Source: Bacteroidales bacterium (GTDB lineage: Bacteria; Bacteroidota; Bacteroidia; Bacteroidales; F082). From it: a stretch of DNA of 33,336 bases. Shown here piece after piece: positions 15,866 through 26,746 of this stretch (within the stretch, counting starts at the first letter, position 1; the number at the start of each line of letters is the position of its first letter). Under the pieces are notes generated by a model. It saw only the letters and a program-made list of their open reading frames with translations. It was not told the DNA's origin and searched no databases. The translations under genes and the position numbers were made by a program. The stretch spans positions 1 through 33,336 of the forward strand of contig JALUYM010000392.1 in NCBI GenBank assembly GCA_027018745.1. The letters are read 5' to 3'.

Positions 15866-18800
15866 ATGGCTAAAGCTAAACCTGACATACGTAATGAGTT
15901 AAAAAAACGGGTGCTCGTGCTGGATGGGGCGATGGGAACCATGATCCAGGGTTATCACCTTGAAGAAAAAGATTTTCGCGGCGAACGGTTTAATACTGTA
16001 AAACAACTTCTCAAAGGTGATAATGACCTGTTGAACATTACCCGGCCTCAGATCATTCGCGAAATTCATGAAAAGTATCTCGAAGCCGGTGCGGACATCA
16101 TAGAAACCAACACCTTTAACGGAACACGTATATCCCAAAGCGACTACGGATTAGAAGATTTTGTTTATGAAATAAACCTGAAAGCTGCCCGGCTTGCCCG
16201 TGCTGCTGCTGATAAATTTACACTAAAAACTCCAGATAAACCTCGCTTTGTGGCCGGAGCCATGGGGCCAACCAACAAAACCGCTTCCATGTCTCCACGG
16301 GTAAATGAACCCGGCTACCGCGAAGTGAGTTTCGACGACCTCATGCAGAATTATTACGAACAAGCTTCAGCCCTGCTCGAAGGCGGAGCCGATGTGCTGC
16401 TGGTTGAAACAATTTTCGATACCCTCAACGCCAAAGCTGCCCTGTTTGCCATTGAAAAAATCATGGAAGAAAAAGGCGAAAAAATCCCCGTAATGGTTTC
16501 CGGAACCATTACCGATGCCAGCGGACGCACTCTTTCAGGACAAACACTGGAGGCTTTTTTCACTTCCATTAAACACATCGAGCTGCTTAGTGTAGGGCTC
16601 AACTGTTCCATGGGAGCCGAGCAGATCAGGCCCTATCTGGCAGAGTTGTCACGCATTGCCCCTTTTCCCGTAAGCGTTTACCCCAATGCCGGCCTTCCAA
16701 ACCAATTTGGCGAATACGATGAAACGCCCCACAAAATGGCGGGTTACATAAAAGATTTTCTTGATAACCGTTATGCCAATATCGTGGGTGGTTGCTGCGG
16801 CACAACGCCGGAGCATATCCGTGAAATGGTGAAACTGGCAGAAAAAGCACAAAAACGTGAAGTGCCCCCGCCCCGCCATGTTACCGAACTCAGCGGGCTG
16901 GAACCCGTGGTGATCGACCGGAACAAAAACTTTGTGAATATCGGCGAGCGAACCAATGTAAGCGGCTCCCGCCGGTTTGCACGGCTTATCCGCGAAAAAA
17001 AATATGAAGAAGCCCTTTCTGTTGCCCGCGACCAGGTGGAGAACGGTGCCCAAATACTTGATGTAAGCATGGACGATGGCATGCTGGATGCCAAAACAGA
17101 AATGGTAAAGTTCCTGAACATGATGGCTTCCGATCCGGAAATTTCCAGGTTGCCCGTCATGATCGACTCTTCCAAATGGGAAGTCCTAGAAGCCGGATTG
17201 AAATGTTTGCAGGGAAAAGGCATAGTCAATTCCATAAGCCTGAAGAACGGAGAAAAAGAGTTTCTGGAACACGCCCGCATTATTCGTGATTTCGGTGCCG
17301 CAACGATAGTCATGGCCTTTGATGAAAAAGGGCAGGCCACATCTTTTAAAGAACGTATCAGCATCTGCAAACGCGCTTATGATTTACTGACACAAAAAAT
17401 AAATTTCCCTCCGGAAGATATTATTTTCGACCCCAACATCCTGGCCATTGGCACCGGCATGGAAGAACACAACAATTACGCCGTCGACTTTATCAGGGCT
17501 ACAGCCTGGATTAAAGAAAACCTGCCATATGCCAAGGTAAGCGGTGGGGTGAGTAACCTGTCGTTTGCTTTCCGTGGCAACAATGTGGTTCGCGAAGCAA
17601 TTAACTCGGTTTTCTTATTCCATGCTATCAAAGCCGGAATGGACATGGGTATTGTCAACCCGGGCATGTTACAGATTTATGATGAAATAGAACCTGCATT
17701 GCGTACGCTGGCCGAAGACGTGGTACTTAACCGGCGAAAAGATGCCACAGAAAGGCTGCTGGCTTACGCCGAAAGAGTAAAAGACCGGCAGACATCAAAA
17801 GTGACCAAAAAAGACGCCTGGCGAAAAGAACCGGTTGAAAAACGGCTGGAACATGCCCTTATTAAAGGAATTACAGATTTTATTGAGGAAGACATTGAAG
17901 AAGCACGGAAAAAGTACCCCAGGGCCCTCAACGTGATAGAACAACCGCTGATGGCGGGAATGAACCGTGTGGGAGACCTTTTCGGAGAAGGAAAAATGTT
18001 TTTGCCTCAGGTGGTGAAAAGTGCCCGCGTCATGAAACAGGCCGTTTCTTACCTGTTGCCATACATTGAAGCTGAAAAGGAAAAAGGAGACGCTCCCAAC
18101 GCAGGTAAAGTGATACTGGCCACAGTGAAAGGCGATGTGCACGACATCGGGAAAAACATTGTGGGAGTAGTACTTTCGTGTAATAATTACGAAGTAATCG
18201 ACCTGGGTGTAATGGTGCCCGCAGAAAAAATCCTGGAAATAGCTGAAAACGAAAATGCCGATGTGGTAGGCCTCAGCGGCCTGATCACCCCTTCCCTCGA
18301 AGAAATGGTTCAGGTGGCTTCAGAAATGAAAAGAAAAGGTTTAAAAATACCGTTACTTATTGGCGGAGCTACCACTTCAGCTATTCACACGGCGGTAAAA
18401 ATTGCGCCAAACTACAACCAGCCCGTCATCCATGTGCGCGATGCTTCCAAAGTAACAGGTGTATTGTCCAAATTGTTTTCCCCGACGGAACATGAAAAAT
18501 ATATTTCGGAAATCAGAAATACTTATAGTCAATTACGGGAAAACCATTTCGGACGGCAAAAAACCAAACAATATATTAGTCTGGAAGAAGCGCGTAAAAA
18601 CCGGTTTAAAACCAAATGGAAACCTGAAATTATTGACAAACCCGCATTTATCGGAACAAAGTATTTTAAAGATTATCCGGTGGAAAAACTGGTGCCTTAC
18701 ATCGATTGGACTTTTTTCTTCCATACCTGGAAAATTACCGGAAAATACCCTGCTGTTTTCGACGATCCGGTAAAAGGCGAAGAAGCAAGGAAAATATATG

Positions 18801-19549
18801 ACGATGCCCGCAGGATGCTGGAAAAAATCATTTCAGGAAAATGGTTACAGGCAAACGCTGCGATAGGCATCTTTCCGGCACAGGCGGTGGGTGACAGTGT
18901 AGAGGTTTTCCCTGCCGGGAAAGAACAAAAACTGGCAGTCTTCCACTTCTTGCGCAACCAGGAAAAAAAGGAAGAAAATATTCCCAACCTGTGCCTTTCC
19001 GATTTTATTGCCCCCAAAGAAACCGCCCTGACCGATTACCTGGGATTTTTTGCCTTGACAACCGGTTTGGGCATTGAAAAACAGATCAAAATCTTTGAAG
19101 CAGAACACGATGATTATCAGATTATTATGTTAAAAGTCCTGGCCGACCGGCTGGCAGAAGCTTTTGCCGAACAGTTACATGAACGGGTACGCAAAGAATT
19201 CTGGGGATATGCCCCCGATGAAAAGCTGGGCACAAAAGAACTGCTTCGGGAGAAATACCGCGGTATCCGGCCTGCACCGGGCTATCCGGCCTGCCCCGAG
19301 CATTCCGAAAAACGCACCCTTTTCGACCTGCTGCAGGTAGAAGAAAAAACCGGTATCCGGCTTACCGAAAATTATGCCATGTTCCCGGCAGCTTCGGTCA
19401 GCGGATACTATTTTGCCCACCCGCAGTCACGTTATTTTAATGTGGGACGGATTCTTCCGGACCAACTTGAGGATTATGCACAACGGAAAGGCCTTCCGCT
19501 GGAAAAAGTAAAAATATTATTGAACATGAATATTGTTGAAAACGATTAA
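15866..19549 (+). CDS. metH: Cobalamin-dependent methionine synthase, full-length
   Basis: Transfers the methyl group of 5-methyltetrahydrofolate to homocysteine through methylcobalamin. It has 1227 aa, the same size as the E. coli enzyme, with all modules. The homocysteine domain (about 1-325) has zinc ligands Cys247, Cys310 and Cys311. The pterin domain (about 350-610) follows, then the cobalamin cap and binding domains (about 650-890; [10 protein letters not shown] with axial His759), then the reactivation domain (about 905-1225; [15 protein letters not shown]). These four ligand positions are identical in number to E. coli MetH. It sits under a SAM-I riboswitch and 19 bp upstream of metF, which supplies its folate substrate. 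Cobalamin supply genes are not in the window. Confidence 0.98.
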   Translation: MAKAKPDIRNELKKRVLVLDGAMGTMIQGYHLEEKDFRGERFNTVKQLLKGDNDLLNITRPQIIREIHEKYLEAGADIIETNTFNGTRISQSDYGLEDFVYEINLKAARLARAAADKFTLKTPDKPRFVAGAMGPTNKTASMSPRVNEPGYREVSFDDLMQNYYEQASALLEGGADVLLVETIFDTLNAKAALFAIEKIMEEKGEKIPVMVSGTITDASGRTLSGQTLEAFFTSIKHIELLSVGLNCSMGAEQIRPYLAELSRIAPFPVSVYPNAGLPNQFGEYDETPHKMAGYIKDFLDNRYANIVGGCCGTTPEHIREMVKLAEKAQKREVPPPRHVTELSGLEPVVIDRNKNFVNIGERTNVSGSRRFARLIREKKYEEALSVARDQVENGAQILDVSMDDGMLDAKTEMVKFLNMMASDPEISRLPVMIDSSKWEVLEAGLKCLQGKGIVNSISLKNGEKEFLEHARIIRDFGAATIVMAFDEKGQATSFKERISICKRAYDLLTQKINFPPEDIIFDPNILAIGTGMEEHNNYAVDFIRATAWIKENLPYAKVSGGVSNLSFAFRGNNVVREAINSVFLFHAIKAGMDMGIVNPGMLQIYDEIEPALRTLAEDVVLNRRKDATERLLAYAERVKDRQTSKVTKKDAWRKEPVEKRLEHALIKGITDFIEEDIEEARKKYPRALNVIEQPLMAGMNRVGDLFGEGKMFLPQVVKSARVMKQAVSYLLPYIEAEKEKGDAPNAGKVILATVKGDVHDIGKNIVGVVLSCNNYEVIDLGVMVPAEKILEIAENENADVVGLSGLITPSLEEMVQVASEMKRKGLKIPLLIGGATTSAIHTAVKIAPNYNQPVIHVRDASKVTGVLSKLFSPTEHEKYISEIRNTYSQLRENHFGRQKTKQYISLEEARKNRFKTKWKPEIIDKPAFIGTKYFKDYPVEKLVPYIDWTFFFHTWKITGKYPAVFDDPVKGEEARKIYDDARRMLEKIISGKWLQANAAIGIFPAQAVGDSVEVFPAGKEQKLAVFHFLRNQEKKEENIPNLCLSDFIAPKETALTDYLGFFALTTGLGIEKQIKIFEAEHDDYQIIMLKVLADRLAEAFAEQLHERVRKEFWGYAPDEKLGTKELLREKYRGIRPAPGYPACPEHSEKRTLFDLLQVEEKTGIRLTENYAMFPAASVSGYYFAHPQSRYFNVGRILPDQLEDYAQRKGLPLEKVKILLNMNIVEND

Positions 19550-19568
19550 TTATCAGAAAATAGAGATT

Positions 19569-20531
19569 ATGCATGAACCAAAAGTAACAGAACATATAGC
19601 CGGCTCCGACAAGGCCCTGTTTTCATTTGAATTGTTGCCACCACTGAAAGGACAGGATTTCAGCGCCATTCAGCAGGCCATCGACCCGCTGGTGGAATTT
19701 AATCCGGCATTTATCAATATTACCTATCACCAGCAGGAAGTGGTTTATGATACATTGGACAACGGTTTGATGAAAAAGCGTACCGTCAGGAAAAGACCGG
19801 GCACGGTGGGTATTTCGGCAGCCATCAAATACCGCTATGGCATTCCGGTAGTGCCACATATTATTTGTGGCGGATTTACACGAGAAGAAACCGAAAATGC
19901 ACTCATAGACCTGAACTTTCTCGGGATAAAAAACCTGTTGGTAGTGCGGGGCGACCCGCCCGTGGGGATGAAAACTTTTATCCCCGAACCGGACGGAAAC
20001 GTTCATGCACTGGATCTGGTGCGGCAAATTGCCGAACTCAACCGGGGACATTATCTTGAAAAAGACATCAAAAATAAACGAACCACCGATTTTTGCATCG
20101 GAGTAGCCGGTTATCCTGAGAAACACAACGAATCACCCAATTTTGAAAGCGATCTCCATTTTTTAAAGAAAAAAGTGGAAGCAGGTGCAGAATACATTAT
20201 TACCCAGATGTTTTTCGATAGTAAAAAATATACCGATTTTGTAAAAAACTGTCGTGAAAAAGGAATCAACGTCCCGATTATTCCGGGATTAAAGCCCATC
20301 ACCAGCCGTCAACAAATCATTTCACTGCCCCAAACTTTTCATGTAGACCTTCCCGAAGAGCTCGTAAAAGAGATACTGAAATGTAAAGACAACAAGGAAG
20401 TCCGTCAGGTGGGCATAGAATGGGCCGTTATGCAGTCGAAAGAACTGCTGAAATTTGGTGTTCCGGGATTGCATTTTTATACCATGGGCAAATCTGATAA
20501 CATTCGCGAAATCGCCAAGCAAATCTTTTGA
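19569..20531 (+). CDS. metF: 5,10-methylenetetrahydrofolate reductase
   Basis: FAD-dependent TIM-barrel enzyme that makes 5-methyltetrahydrofolate for MetH. It has 320 aa from the ATG at 19569. An in-frame TTG at 19533, overlapping metH, is less likely because the family's conserved sequence begins only at FSFELLPP. Glu21 in FSFELLPP corresponds to the catalytic glutamate, and LVVRGDPP (124-131) is the folate/FAD-site motif. QMFFDSKKYTDF and IPGLKPI are also typical. It is 19 bp after metH, so it is very likely under the same SAM riboswitch. A weak AT-rich hairpin lies at 20563-20589 downstream. Confidence 0.95.
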   Translation: MHEPKVTEHIAGSDKALFSFELLPPLKGQDFSAIQQAIDPLVEFNPAFINITYHQQEVVYDTLDNGLMKKRTVRKRPGTVGISAAIKYRYGIPVVPHIICGGFTREETENALIDLNFLGIKNLLVVRGDPPVGMKTFIPEPDGNVHALDLVRQIAELNRGHYLEKDIKNKRTTDFCIGVAGYPEKHNESPNFESDLHFLKKKVEAGAEYIITQMFFDSKKYTDFVKNCREKGINVPIIPGLKPITSRQQIISLPQTFHVDLPEELVKEILKCKDNKEVRQVGIEWAVMQSKELLKFGVPGLHFYTMGKSDNIREIAKQIF

Positions 20532-20678
20532 CCCTGACAAAATTACCGGATGTTTTCCTTATTTCTAAAAGTTTGTTAAATTTTTAGAATTCAAACAGTT
20601 AAAACATCTTAATTGGTTTCTTTTGGTACGCTTTTTGGCGAAAAATGTTTTCGTTTTTAACCAAAAAAGGAGGGAAAA

Positions 20679-21653
20679 ATGAAAACATTCAAATCTGTTT
20701 TAGCATCATTCATTGTATTTGCCTTTATTGCAGCAGGCTTAACTTCTTGTAACAACAAGGGAACACATGCCCAAAAGAACAAGGAAGCAGCCATCACCCA
20801 AAATGTGGTGAAACCCGATACCCTGAACATGTCGAAAGATACACTGGCACTCAGGGTTCAACAAAGAACCATGAAAGAAATACAAAAACAGCAGGCCAAA
20901 ATAGCCAAAGAGGCTGTTGCCGTGGTAACCCAAACAAACAATGCCATCAGTGACCTTCAGGGGAAACACATCAAAAAGGCCGAGGAAGCATTGAGAACAG
21001 CCATGGAAAACACAAAGGTTTTACTGAAAAAAAACCCCAACGTTGTTTTGTTCCCTGTAGATGAAAGTGTCAGCATTCACGATTTGGTAACAACCATTCC
21101 CCAGATAAACAAAACAATTAAAACCGTTAAAACGTTGATTGCCAAAGGGGAATATCAGGAGGCTGCCGGTCTGCTGAACAACCTGAAAAGTGAAATGACT
21201 ATTTCAACGGTGAACCTGCCCATTGGAAATTATCCGGATGGTTTAAAACAGGCCATAAAACTGCTGGCAAAAAACAAAACCAACCAGGCCGAACAGCTTT
21301 TAACCGGTATGATGAACTCGCTGGTAGTAAATCAGGTGGCTATTCCGTTGCCTATTCTCAGGGCACAGGTAATGATGGCTGAATCAAAAATGTTTTTTAA
21401 TAAAAAAGAAGACAAATCAAAAGTGGTCAACCTGCTTGAAAATGCCGACTACCAGCTAAAACTGGCACAAGCCCTCGGTTATGGTAATTTCGATAAAGAA
21501 TATACTACCATTTCGAAAGAAATAGCCCAGGTAAAAGAATCTGTGAAAAACGGCAATGCTTCCAATGACATTTTTGAAAAACTCATGAAAAAAACAGAAA
21601 ACTTCAAGAACCGGATTATCAAAGAAGGGAAAAAGGTAAAACAAGCAGGATAA
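20679..21653 (+). CDS. YfdX-family lipoprotein
   Basis: Protein of 324 aa with a lipoprotein signal (LTSC, Cys24), so it is probably anchored in a membrane facing the periplasm. The central part matches the YfdX family: AISDLQGKHIKKAEEAL, then VVLFPVDESVSIHDL, LNNLKSEMTISTVNLPIGNYP and IPLPILRAQVMMAES, all helical. E. coli YfdX is linked to acid and antibiotic stress through EvgA, and the biochemical role is unclear. An AAGGAGGG Shine-Dalgarno (20667-20674) precedes the ATG by 4 nt, which stands out in this window and suggests strong translation. The gene is isolated and ends at a strong shared terminator. Confidence 0.85.
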   Translation: MKTFKSVLASFIVFAFIAAGLTSCNNKGTHAQKNKEAAITQNVVKPDTLNMSKDTLALRVQQRTMKEIQKQQAKIAKEAVAVVTQTNNAISDLQGKHIKKAEEALRTAMENTKVLLKKNPNVVLFPVDESVSIHDLVTTIPQINKTIKTVKTLIAKGEYQEAAGLLNNLKSEMTISTVNLPIGNYPDGLKQAIKLLAKNKTNQAEQLLTGMMNSLVVNQVAIPLPILRAQVMMAESKMFFNKKEDKSKVVNLLENADYQLKLAQALGYGNFDKEYTTISKEIAQVKESVKNGNASNDIFEKLMKKTENFKNRIIKEGKKVKQAG

Positions 21654-21674
21654 TTGTTGTAAAAAGTTGACAAT

Positions 21675-21708
21675 AAAAAAACCTCCCTTTAAACGGGGAG
21701 GTTTTTTT
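21675..21708. terminator. Bidirectional rho-independent terminator
   Basis: A perfect CCTCCC/GGGAGG stem (21682-21687 and 21696-21701) is flanked by a run of seven A and a run of seven T, extending the pairing. It lies between the convergent stops of the YfdX gene (21653) and the sortilin-like gene (21726) and can end both transcripts. Confidence 0.92.
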
Positions 21709-21725
21709 ATAATGGGCTTTTTTAA

Positions 21726-24700
21726 TTATTCCGGAAGCCGGCCGGGAGTAGAGGGAGCTTTCACGGTATTCAGCTCTTTTCCAAGTGCCGTTAGTTGTGC
21801 ATTTATTTTCTTCATCCGGGTCAGCACGCCGGGAATGGCATCTTTTACAATTTTCAGGTTCATTTTCTGCATTTCCGTCGGGGCGGATGTGGACTGCCAC
21901 GAGGCAAAGACAGCTTCGTTCAACCGTTTCATCAGCGGCATGGGTTCCGGCGGAACTTCTTCAAAACTTGCTTTGTAAGGAGTACCATGGAACAGATAAT
22001 TAATCTTTTCGATTTCTTCTTTTACGGCCTGGGCTTGATTTTTCATGGCAAGAGTTGCTCCCGGCGTTATCTGAATAGCCTGTTGTACATAAGCAGTTTT
22101 GTTTTTCAGGCTGTTCAGGTATTGCTGGGCACCACTCATAGTACGCCACATGTCAGACAGCTGCACAAAGAAAGCATTCAACGCCTGACGGTCTTTATCG
22201 GGCAAAGTAGTGTTGTGCAATACTTTGGCGGTAAAAGTCATAGGTCCTGCCAATAGTTTTTCTGTCCCATTGTGAAAAAGGGAAAGTGTTACTGTATATT
22301 TCCCCGGGAGAGCCAGCATGCCGTCCGAAATTTTTTGCAAAGGATGATATTCTTTGTTTTGCAAACGTACCGGCGTGGGACTCACATAACGCAGATCCCA
22401 GTTGACGCGATGAATACCTGTCTGGGCTGGTTTGTAAATTTTGCGCACCACATCCCCTTTGGCGTTTTTAATGGTAAACACAAAATAGGGGCCGGTCTCG
22501 TTTTTCTCTTTATCCAGCTCTGCTTTGGTAGGTTGCGGTATAGGTTTCCCCTCTTTAAACAATTCCTTTTCTTTTTTCAACCGCTGTTGTTTCAGTGTTT
22601 TCGGCACATCTTTTACGTAATAAGTAAAATTAGCCCCAAACGGGGGATTGGGAGCCTGATAATAAGCGGAACCTGTTCCGTAACGATTGTCTTTTTGAAT
22701 GTACATCAACGCATCCCTTGCCGGGAACAAAATGGCTTCCGTGTTTTTCAGCTTTTCAGCAGTAAGGTTCCGAAGGGCGGAATAGTCGTCCAGGATATAA
22801 ATTCCGCGACCAAAAGTAGCGATCACCAGATCTTTTTCCTGTTTTTGGATAGCGATATCGCGCACGGGAATATCGGGTACGCCACTTCCCAGTTTCATCC
22901 AGTATTTTCCGCCGTTCAGGGTGAAATAAATGCCAAATTCCGTGCCGGCGAAAAGCAGGTTTTTATCCACCGGGTCCTGAACAATACAATGTACTGCCCC
23001 CGAAGGCAAATTGCCGGCAATGGAAGTCCATGTTTTGCCCTGGTCCGTGCTTTTCAGCAAATAAGGTTTGAAATCATTGCTTTTTGTGTTGTTGAAAGAA
23101 GCAAAAATGACATTTTTGTTGAAGTTGGACGGGAAAACATCACTCACATAAGTGTATTCAGGAACACCGGGAAATGAGGTTGTCTTGGTCCATGTTTTGC
23201 CATCATTATTGGTAACCTGTATCACACCGTCATCGGTTCCAACTACAAGAAGTCCTTCTTTAAGTGGTGATTCGGCCAGTGAAACGATGGTTCCCCACTG
23301 CGAAGTGGATACGTCTTTTCCAACAGCATCCGGAGGCCAGTATTTTCCCATCAATTTAAAATCGTTTCTGTTCAGGTCGCGGGTAAGGTCTCCGCTGATC
23401 TCATGCCAGCTGTCGCCACGATCATCGCTTTCAAAAAGTTTATTGGCGCCCATATAAAGACGGGTAGGCTGATGAACACTGACAATAAACGGGGCGTTCC
23501 AGTTCCAGCGAAATGTTTTCTCCCCTTCTTTTGGCATGGGTTTAATTTTAATGCGTTCTCCCGATTTTCTGTCGTAGCGGAAAATATTTCCATACTGATA
23601 AGAAGTATAAACAATATTTGGGTTGGTCGGGTCAGTTCCCTGCCAAAAGCCGTCGCCACCGACTGTAACTACCCATTCGGCACCGGTAACGCCACCGCGT
23701 CTCAGGTTTCGAGATGGCCCTCCAAGGCTGTTATTGTCCTGTGTGCCACCATAAACCCAATAAAATGGTTTGGTATTATCGGTAGTAACACGATAGAACT
23801 GGGTAACGGGCAAAGTGTTTTTGAAAATAAATGTTTTGCCGCCGTTCCAGGTTTCATAAACCCCGCCATCGCAACCAATAAGCATATGGTCAGTGTGTTT
23901 GGGATCAATCCAGTAAGCATGGTCATCCACATGGCGTTTGTAGTTACCGATAGGTTTCCATGTTTTGCCGCCATCAAGGGTAACTTTCCCTACGACATCC
24001 ACCGAATAAACCTTGTTCGGATCCACCGGATCAGGGTACAGTTCGCTGAAATACTGGGCACTGCTAAAATAACCGCTCATTTTTTTGAACGAAGCCCCCC
24101 GGTTGGTAGAACGGAAAAATCCGCCTTTTCCGTTGGAAGCCTGAAACATAACATAAACAATATCAGGATTAGCGGGGGAAACAGCAATACACATACCGCC
24201 CTTGTCCACGGAAGGGATACCGTTGGTAAGTTTTTTCCAGGTTTTCCCGCCATCGGTAGTTTTGTAGTAGGCAGATTCCGGGCCTCCGGCTACTGCTCCA
24301 AATTGCCTTCTGCGGTGTTGTTCTGCACCGGCATAAATCACATCGGGGTTTCGGGGATCAAAACACATATTGGCCACACCTGTATTTTGCGAGATATACA
24401 AAACCCGTTTCCAGGTCTTCCCGCCATCAGTGGTTTTGTATATGCCGCGATCGCCCCCGGGCCCCCAGGCAGAACCTTCTGCAGCCACATACACAACATT
24501 GGAGTTACGCGGATCAATAAGGATTTTACCGATATGCTGAGAAGTTTTCAGCCCCATATTTTTCCATGTTTTTCCATCATCGGTAGTTTTCCAGACACCG
24601 TTTCCATAGCCCAGCGCCCGCTGGTAGTTGTTTTCCCCGGTTCCGGCCCAAACTACATGGTGATTGTTGGGGTCCATGGCAAGGCAACCCATGGAATAGG

Positions 24701-25016
24701 CACCATAATGGTCAAAAACCGGTTTGAAAGTGGTACCATCGTCGTAGGTTTCCCATATTCCGCCCGAAGCAGCGGCAACATAAAAATGACTATGATTGCT
24801 CGGATCAACAGCAAAATCGGCAATACGGCCCGAAGTAAAAGCAGGACCTATGCTGCGCCATTTCAATCCGCTGAAGACAGAAGCTTTTATCTCATTCTGA
24901 ACAGGAGTGGCTTTCGTCTTTTTCTTTCTGTTTTTTGCATTGGCCGGCAGGGTGCTGAAAGAAACCAACAGCGCCAGCAGGACAAAAAACATTTTACGTG
25001 TTAAATGATTCTTCAT
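21726..25016 (-). CDS. Secreted sortilin/Vps10-like beta-propeller protein with Asp-box repeats
   Basis: Exported protein of 1096 aa with a signal peptide (about 1-27, ANA-KNRKKK). The mature part begins LKWRSIGPAFTSGRIADFAVDP and carries many Asp-box turns of the form (S/T)xDxGxTW, e.g. TTDDGKTW (144-151) and TTDGGKTW (195-202, 253-260), as in sialidase-like or sortilin-type ten-bladed propellers. The C-terminal ~300 residues are a non-propeller region (fibronectin-like strand segment, then helices ending PGRLPE). Databases call such proteins glycosyl hydrolase, but no catalytic set is visible, so enzyme activity is unproven. It follows the C69 dipeptidase gene after 143 bp. Confidence 0.87.
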   Translation of the reverse strand: MKNHLTRKMFFVLLALLVSFSTLPANAKNRKKKTKATPVQNEIKASVFSGLKWRSIGPAFTSGRIADFAVDPSNHSHFYVAAASGGIWETYDDGTTFKPVFDHYGAYSMGCLAMDPNNHHVVWAGTGENNYQRALGYGNGVWKTTDDGKTWKNMGLKTSQHIGKILIDPRNSNVVYVAAEGSAWGPGGDRGIYKTTDGGKTWKRVLYISQNTGVANMCFDPRNPDVIYAGAEQHRRRQFGAVAGGPESAYYKTTDGGKTWKKLTNGIPSVDKGGMCIAVSPANPDIVYVMFQASNGKGGFFRSTNRGASFKKMSGYFSSAQYFSELYPDPVDPNKVYSVDVVGKVTLDGGKTWKPIGNYKRHVDDHAYWIDPKHTDHMLIGCDGGVYETWNGGKTFIFKNTLPVTQFYRVTTDNTKPFYWVYGGTQDNNSLGGPSRNLRRGGVTGAEWVVTVGGDGFWQGTDPTNPNIVYTSYQYGNIFRYDRKSGERIKIKPMPKEGEKTFRWNWNAPFIVSVHQPTRLYMGANKLFESDDRGDSWHEISGDLTRDLNRNDFKLMGKYWPPDAVGKDVSTSQWGTIVSLAESPLKEGLLVVGTDDGVIQVTNNDGKTWTKTTSFPGVPEYTYVSDVFPSNFNKNVIFASFNNTKSNDFKPYLLKSTDQGKTWTSIAGNLPSGAVHCIVQDPVDKNLLFAGTEFGIYFTLNGGKYWMKLGSGVPDIPVRDIAIQKQEKDLVIATFGRGIYILDDYSALRNLTAEKLKNTEAILFPARDALMYIQKDNRYGTGSAYYQAPNPPFGANFTYYVKDVPKTLKQQRLKKEKELFKEGKPIPQPTKAELDKEKNETGPYFVFTIKNAKGDVVRKIYKPAQTGIHRVNWDLRYVSPTPVRLQNKEYHPLQKISDGMLALPGKYTVTLSLFHNGTEKLLAGPMTFTAKVLHNTTLPDKDRQALNAFFVQLSDMWRTMSGAQQYLNSLKNKTAYVQQAIQITPGATLAMKNQAQAVKEEIEKINYLFHGTPYKASFEEVPPEPMPLMKRLNEAVFASWQSTSAPTEMQKMNLKIVKDAIPGVLTRMKKINAQLTALGKELNTVKAPSTPGRLPE

Positions 25017-25159
25017 GGTGATAAATTTTAAAGGTTTGGTTAATACTGAAATTTTTAAATGTTAAAATTAATTAATTTTCCGGAAAAACCAGAAAAATAA
25101 TGGTCATGGCCGGACTTCCCATGGAAAAATCCGGTTTAACCGTCGGGAAGAAGACAGTA

Positions 25160-26746
25160 TCAATGTTTTTTCCATTTAGGGATCTTATGCTTTTCCGGAT
25201 TCTGTCGAATAATATACGTGCGCCAGGCCTGTGGATAAGGAACCGCTTTTATGTGCCGGCCTTCTTTCACATAGCCATCGTTGAATTTGGTTACCAACTC
25301 ATTTCCCAATTTTACCCATCGTTTATAAACCAGGTTCCCTGCATATTTGGAATAATTCGTCAGAAAAGCGACCCGCCGGGCCCCATGTTTTTGCAGGGCC
25401 AGTTTTTCAATGGAATCCTGTTGGCTGATAAACCGGCTTTCCAGTTTATGCTGTACTTTCCTGATGTATTTGGATATCAGGTCATAGCGGGTATTTGCAT
25501 AGTTGGCTGCAAAATTAAAAACCCACCATGCCGATTTGGGTGAATAGTGATAAATATTGCCTACTTTATAAGGTTCTGCCACATCCGTTACACAACAATA
25601 AATGGGAAAATAGCAGTTGGTATATGTGTCATCTTCGCCAAACCATATCAAACCTCCCACATCATCGGGCAGATAGTTGCGCAACTGGGCCACAAAGGAG
25701 AAGGAAGTATTGTATGTGGAGATCGGCCTTTCCCAGGAATAATCGGCCGAATCGGTTTTCCACTCCAGCGGGCGAACACGATTGGGATCACCGAAAGGGC
25801 CGGCTTCGGGAAGTTTTGTCATGTCCAGCGGAGTACCTTCGTAATGGTCGCGTACCAGGGCAAAAACATCCTGCAGGCTCAGTTTTTTATCCGGTTTTAT
25901 AAAAAGGGGATAACGTTTGGCCCCCGGGACACCACGATTGTAAGCCATAGAAAAATGTTGCGAAGGGGCAGCCCGTCGGAAAATACTCCACACACGGGTT
26001 TCCGTATATCTCAGGTGGGCAGGTGAAGGGGGGTCATAAGCATTGTTAAAGGCAAAAGGTTTGCCCGATTTGGGGCTCCAGTAACCTTTCTTTTCAGCAA
26101 ATTTGATAACATTTTTTGAGTAAAGGCAATTTTCAGGATCATGCAACGGAAAGGTGCCAATACGTGAATGGTTGGCGTGGGCTGTGATCATTCCGTCCGG
26201 AACCCGGCGGGCTACCCAGATAGCTCCTCCCTGTCCGCCTGTTCCAATCATTTCCAGTAACCAGGCTTCATTGGGGTCTGCAATGGAAAAAGATTCGCCT
26301 TCGCTGCCATAGCCGTATTTTTCTGCCAGTGAAGTGATGACTTTAATGGCTTCGCGGGCTGTTTTGGCGCGCAGCAACGCCAGCCGCATCAAATCCCAGT
26401 ATTTCAACGGCTGGTTTTTGTCCCACAATTCGGTGCGGCCGGTAAAAGTGGTTTCTCCTATGGCCAGCTGGTATTGGTTAATCTGAAAGCCCACAATGGC
26501 ATAGGTATGCGGCACCTGGGCAATTTTAAATTTCTTTCCCGACAGGCTTGTATAAACCAGCGAGTCGTGAATGTTGTGATCGGCAGCAGGGGTCGTATTC
26601 AAATGGTAGAGCCATTCTCCATCATTCAGATAGACCAGAAAAGTGCTGCCATCAGCGGATGCACCTTTGGTGACCATGATGTTGGTGCAGGCCATGGCTG
26701 TCATTCCTGCAAACAGGAACAAGAAGAGAGTAAATAGCTGTTTCAT
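25160..26746 (-). CDS. Secreted C69-family dipeptidase
   Basis: N-terminal-nucleophile hydrolase of 528 aa. The signal sequence ends directly before Cys20 (TAMA-CTNIMVTKGASADGS), the expected catalytic cysteine of peptidase family C69 (PepD), exposed by cleavage. Other family features are GETTFTGR, SFSIADPNEAWLLEMIG and VARRVPDGMITAHANHSRI. Family members release dipeptides or cut N-terminal dipeptides in the periplasm. Whether Cys20 is exposed by signal peptidase I or could instead be a lipid-modified cysteine is a real ambiguity. It lies 81 bp after the PurF-like gene. Confidence 0.9.
   Translation of the reverse strand: MKQLFTLFLFLFAGMTAMACTNIMVTKGASADGSTFLVYLNDGEWLYHLNTTPAADHNIHDSLVYTSLSGKKFKIAQVPHTYAIVGFQINQYQLAIGETTFTGRTELWDKNQPLKYWDLMRLALLRAKTAREAIKVITSLAEKYGYGSEGESFSIADPNEAWLLEMIGTGGQGGAIWVARRVPDGMITAHANHSRIGTFPLHDPENCLYSKNVIKFAEKKGYWSPKSGKPFAFNNAYDPPSPAHLRYTETRVWSIFRRAAPSQHFSMAYNRGVPGAKRYPLFIKPDKKLSLQDVFALVRDHYEGTPLDMTKLPEAGPFGDPNRVRPLEWKTDSADYSWERPISTYNTSFSFVAQLRNYLPDDVGGLIWFGEDDTYTNCYFPIYCCVTDVAEPYKVGNIYHYSPKSAWWVFNFAANYANTRYDLISKYIRKVQHKLESRFISQQDSIEKLALQKHGARRVAFLTNYSKYAGNLVYKRWVKLGNELVTKFNDGYVKEGRHIKAVPYPQAWRTYIIRQNPEKHKIPKWKKH

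Noticed and set aside
19533-19568. Upstream TTG start for metF
   Set aside because: It overlaps metH, is not ATG, and adds residues ahead of the conserved family N-terminus.
20563-20589. Hairpin TTCTAAAA / TTTTAGAA after metF
   Set aside because: The stem is almost all A-T and lacks a following T-run, so I do not call it a terminator.
22272-23177. Open frame of 301 codons on the plus strand
   Set aside because: Also antisense to the sortilin-like gene, with low-complexity phenylalanine-rich translation typical of a shadow frame.
23403-25004. Open frame of 533 codons antisense to the sortilin-like gene
   Set aside because: It is a shadow of the well-supported minus-strand gene with Asp-box repeats; its translation has no recognisable domain and no promoter.
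21726-25016. Glycosyl hydrolase activity for the Asp-box protein
   Set aside because: Asp-boxes are structural turns; no catalytic residue set could be identified, so only the fold is claimed.
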